Origin: an uncultured Limosilactobacillus sp.
GTDB taxonomy: Bacteria > Bacillota > Bacilli > Lactobacillales > Lactobacillaceae
Reading direction: 5' to 3'
DNA: 64,000 nt
NCBI RefSeq assembly: GCF_934202705.1
Contig: NZ_CAKPYE010000003.1
Coordinates: 129,382-193,381 of the forward strand
In this document: in pieces, positions 62,004-64,000 of the stretch
Layout: the number at the start of each line of letters is the position of its first letter
Position numbering within the stretch: position 1 is the first letter of the stretch
Program-made: the position numbers and the translations under genes
The notes under the pieces: generated by a model
What the model saw: only the letters and a program-made list of their open reading frames with translations
Told to the model about the DNA's origin: nothing
Database searches by the model: none

Positions 62004-63814
62004 TATGAATGCTCCTCCTCTAGTAATTCTCGTACATCGTTTTCATAATCATCAACAATTTCTGGCTCATCCTGACCATTAAAGTCAATCACAGAATCAC
62101 CAATTTCATCAAATAGTTTTTCATTAATCGAATCCACTAAAATCGACGCCATTAGATGTCGGTTCTTCAGATAGTCTTGATATGGCTGATGGTGCAGTAA
62201 AGCGGTGAGCAGATACTGTTCATCAGTCGTCAGTAATGAATGTTCAGCAGGCTCTTGTGAAGTGGAAGTTTCCTGAAGATCCGTTTTTTCTTCGTCGGTA
62301 CTCGTCTGACTAGATGTCGGTTCTTTTTCTTCATCAGTTAAGAGACTTTCCCGCGTAACGGAGGCATCCTGCCGAATTTGATCAAGTGACGCTAAATTTA
62401 AATGGACCTTTGGCTGTCGCTCTTGAATTAATTGTTGCTGATAAGTCTGCAAGCCTTCGGTAATTAATTGTAAGATTTCAGGATCTAACTGACGTGGCTT
62501 TAACGGATGACCCAGGTGAAACACCTGTCGTGTCAAACGATCCAATTCATGAAAAAAAGCATTTAACCGTTTTTGTTGGTCCTTTAATGGTAGCCACATT
62601 TGGCAATAATACTTCCGGTCCTTAAACTGATAAGTTCGTTCAGAATCAACTGGATAGCTCGTTAAACGCGGTTGACGACGAAAAGAAAAAACCGCTCCTG
62701 CAAAAAAATACTTGGCGTGTAGTGTTTGCGTAGCAATTAGTTGTGTAAAGACTTGTGGTTGCTTTTGCATGATCGTTTTCCAAACCCACACAACAGCTTG
62801 TGACCACGTTTGTGGTGATTTTTTATACAATCGACAGTTTTTAAGATAAGTACAATATTCAAGAAAAACATCCATTATTTCTGTTGCTGAATACTCTTTA
62901 GGATGACGTAGAGTATGGTAATCACGATCAATTTTGAGTTGGTCAGCGAAAACCTGATTGGCCTTTGATCGCGCTAGTCCATAATACAAAACATAATCCT
63001 GTAGCCATTGGTGGAGATAGTCTTTCATATGTTGACCATAGCTAGCTGCATACTGTTGATCAAATTCGACCAGTTTTTCAAAACCTTTATCTGGATTTTC
63101 GACCCCAATGTTATTCAGGAGTTCATAAATATAGACATAAGCATAGGAGGTGCTGCTGACTGTAAAATCACCATGTCGCAATTGTGTGCGCCAAGTAAAG
63201 TACGTCCGCAATTGTTGAACATTCATGGAATGATAATCCGGATAATACCGACGTAGTTCATAAATTTGATCATAATGATCTTCATAATTTGCGACCATTT
63301 GACCCTGTCGGTAAAAATTCTCGCCTTGTTCATTGATCGGCAAAAGGCTGTAGTCGTAACTTGCCATCATTTTTGCTAGCGGTGCCGGAACCTTCGCCCG
63401 GTTACTAAATTGTCGTCGGGTTGGAATGACTTGCGAACGATAAGGTGAAGTCGTCTCATCATCTGGTAAATACACTAATTGTTGTGCAACAAAATGGTGA
63501 TTACCATTGCTTACCGCTTTAAAAGCATAATCAATGACGTTCTCAAGATCACGGTTTGAAATTTGATCTAATTTAAGACTGACCCATTCTGGTTGTTTCA
63601 TCATTGTTGATCTAGCAAATCCTGCTATATTCTGAATAGTTTCAGCAAAGCCGGGACACTTGACATCAAGATTAGAAGTCGTCCTTGATAAAATTAGGAA
63701 CGGTTGTCCGCCATCAATTTTACCAACTTCGACCTTCAATGAATTAATTACCGATGGTTTGAATTGAATCCCATATTTCTTGAGGAGATAGTTTTTGAAT
63801 GCTTGCTTTTCCAT
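62003..63814 (-). CDS. TerB-N/TerB-C domain protein
   Basis: 603 aa from ATG 63814 (MEKQAFKNYLLKKYG), which follows GAGGAGG; an ATG at 63838 lacks one. The TerB-N domain (about 200-300) has YRQGQMVANYEDHYD, YYPDYHSMNVQQLRTYFTWR and YAYVYIYELLNNIGV; a charged Ser/Glu-rich linker (about 500-540) precedes a TerB-C end. TerB proteins occur in tellurite-resistance and defence contexts. First gene of the trio. Its role here is not known. Confidence 0.87.
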   Translation of the reverse strand: MEKQAFKNYLLKKYGIQFKPSVINSLKVEVGKIDGGQPFLILSRTTSNLDVKCPGFAETIQNIAGFARSTMMKQPEWVSLKLDQISNRDLENVIDYAFKAVSNGNHHFVAQQLVYLPDDETTSPYRSQVIPTRRQFSNRAKVPAPLAKMMASYDYSLLPINEQGENFYRQGQMVANYEDHYDQIYELRRYYPDYHSMNVQQLRTYFTWRTQLRHGDFTVSSTSYAYVYIYELLNNIGVENPDKGFEKLVEFDQQYAASYGQHMKDYLHQWLQDYVLYYGLARSKANQVFADQLKIDRDYHTLRHPKEYSATEIMDVFLEYCTYLKNCRLYKKSPQTWSQAVVWVWKTIMQKQPQVFTQLIATQTLHAKYFFAGAVFSFRRQPRLTSYPVDSERTYQFKDRKYYCQMWLPLKDQQKRLNAFFHELDRLTRQVFHLGHPLKPRQLDPEILQLITEGLQTYQQQLIQERQPKVHLNLASLDQIRQDASVTRESLLTDEEKEPTSSQTSTDEEKTDLQETSTSQEPAEHSLLTTDEQYLLTALLHHQPYQDYLKNRHLMASILVDSINEKLFDEIGDSVIDFNGQDEPEIVDDYENDVRELLEEEHS

Positions 63815-63883
63815 GGCTTCCTCCTCAATTTCGTACATACGTTCTAATGATGATTATACCAAACATTCTCGTCTTTGGTAGTA

Positions 63884-63917
63884 CAAAAAAAGCGCAGACT
63901 GCATAACAGTCTACGCT
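63884..63917 (-). terminator. Terminator of the rRNA operon
   Basis: AGCGCAGACTG/CAGTCTACGCT arms with loop CATAA and T7 on the minus strand, just after the 5S gene. Confidence 0.9.
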
Positions 63918-63925
63918 AATCATTT

Positions 63926-64000
63926 GCGTGGCAACGTCCTATCCTCGCAGGGAGCGATCCCCCAACTACTTTTGGCGTGTTGAAGCTTAACTTCTGTGTT
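63926..64000 (-). rRNA. rrf: 5S rRNA, 3' part (runs off right edge)
   Basis: The minus strand reads AACACAGAAGTTAAGCTTCA ... GTAGTTGGGGGATCGCTCCC ... GGACGTTGCCACGC, the classic lactobacillus 5S 3' part. The 5' end and the rest of the rRNA operon lie outside. Confidence 0.95.

Overview
The window looks like chromosomal DNA of a gut-type lactobacillus, most likely Limosilactobacillus (inference). The reasons are giant YSIRK-signal, LPQTG-anchored MucBP/Mub adhesins, a KxYKxGKxW-type surface protein, low-to-moderate GC, Gram-positive ribosome binding sites and a lactobacillus-like 5S rRNA at the right edge.

Bases 1-25.8 kb are a surface-adhesin cluster on the minus strand. It holds four YSIRK proteins: one runs off the left edge and is split by a frameshift near 4138, and the other three are complete (1303, 2053 and about 1935 aa). 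Each complete gene ends at its own terminator. A MacA/MacB-type three-gene efflux operon sits between the second and third adhesins.

Bases 26-35.3 kb are mostly ordinary chromosome: a frameshifted coiled-coil membrane protein, a four-gene osmoprotectant (OpuC-type) ABC operon, an Rrf2-type regulator with an NAD(P)-binding protein, an MDR alcohol dehydrogenase and a VOC protein divergent from an Lrp/AsnC regulator, an Xre regulator with a membrane protein, and a second membrane protein.

Bases 35.3-58.25 kb are the accessory part. A tRNA-Thr(AGT) at 58234-58306 is the integration target. Its 3' end plus downstream sequence (26 identical bases) recurs at 38989-39014, and related end-sequences recur near 35413 and 57011. 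I read this as a tandem accretion of three elements: E1 (35.4-39.0 kb, mostly decayed, carrying an esterase with a TetR regulator and a candidate type I toxin-antitoxin), E2 (39.0-57.0 kb) and E3 (57.0-58.2 kb, one gene). E2 encodes a tyrosine integrase, an excisionase-like protein, a large replication protein with polymerase-like motifs ahead of an SF3 helicase, MazEF, Fic, a serine resolvase, an exonuclease-like protein and a G-tract-regulated surface-exclusion-like LPQTG protein. It also holds unusual non-coding architecture: eight 49-bp tandem repeats, a family of 36-bp palindromes, and two 0.42-kb iteron-rich repeats flanking a predicted small RNA.

Bases 58.4-63.8 kb carry a tightly coupled minus-strand operon: TerB-N/C protein, BrxD-like ATPase and Lhr-like helicase. 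This is a BREX-associated trio without the other BREX genes. The window ends in the 3' part of a 5S rRNA gene on the minus strand.

Limits: everything was read by eye. Family names come from motifs, not searches. Promoters, operators and RNAs are predictions. The two frameshifts could be assembly errors.
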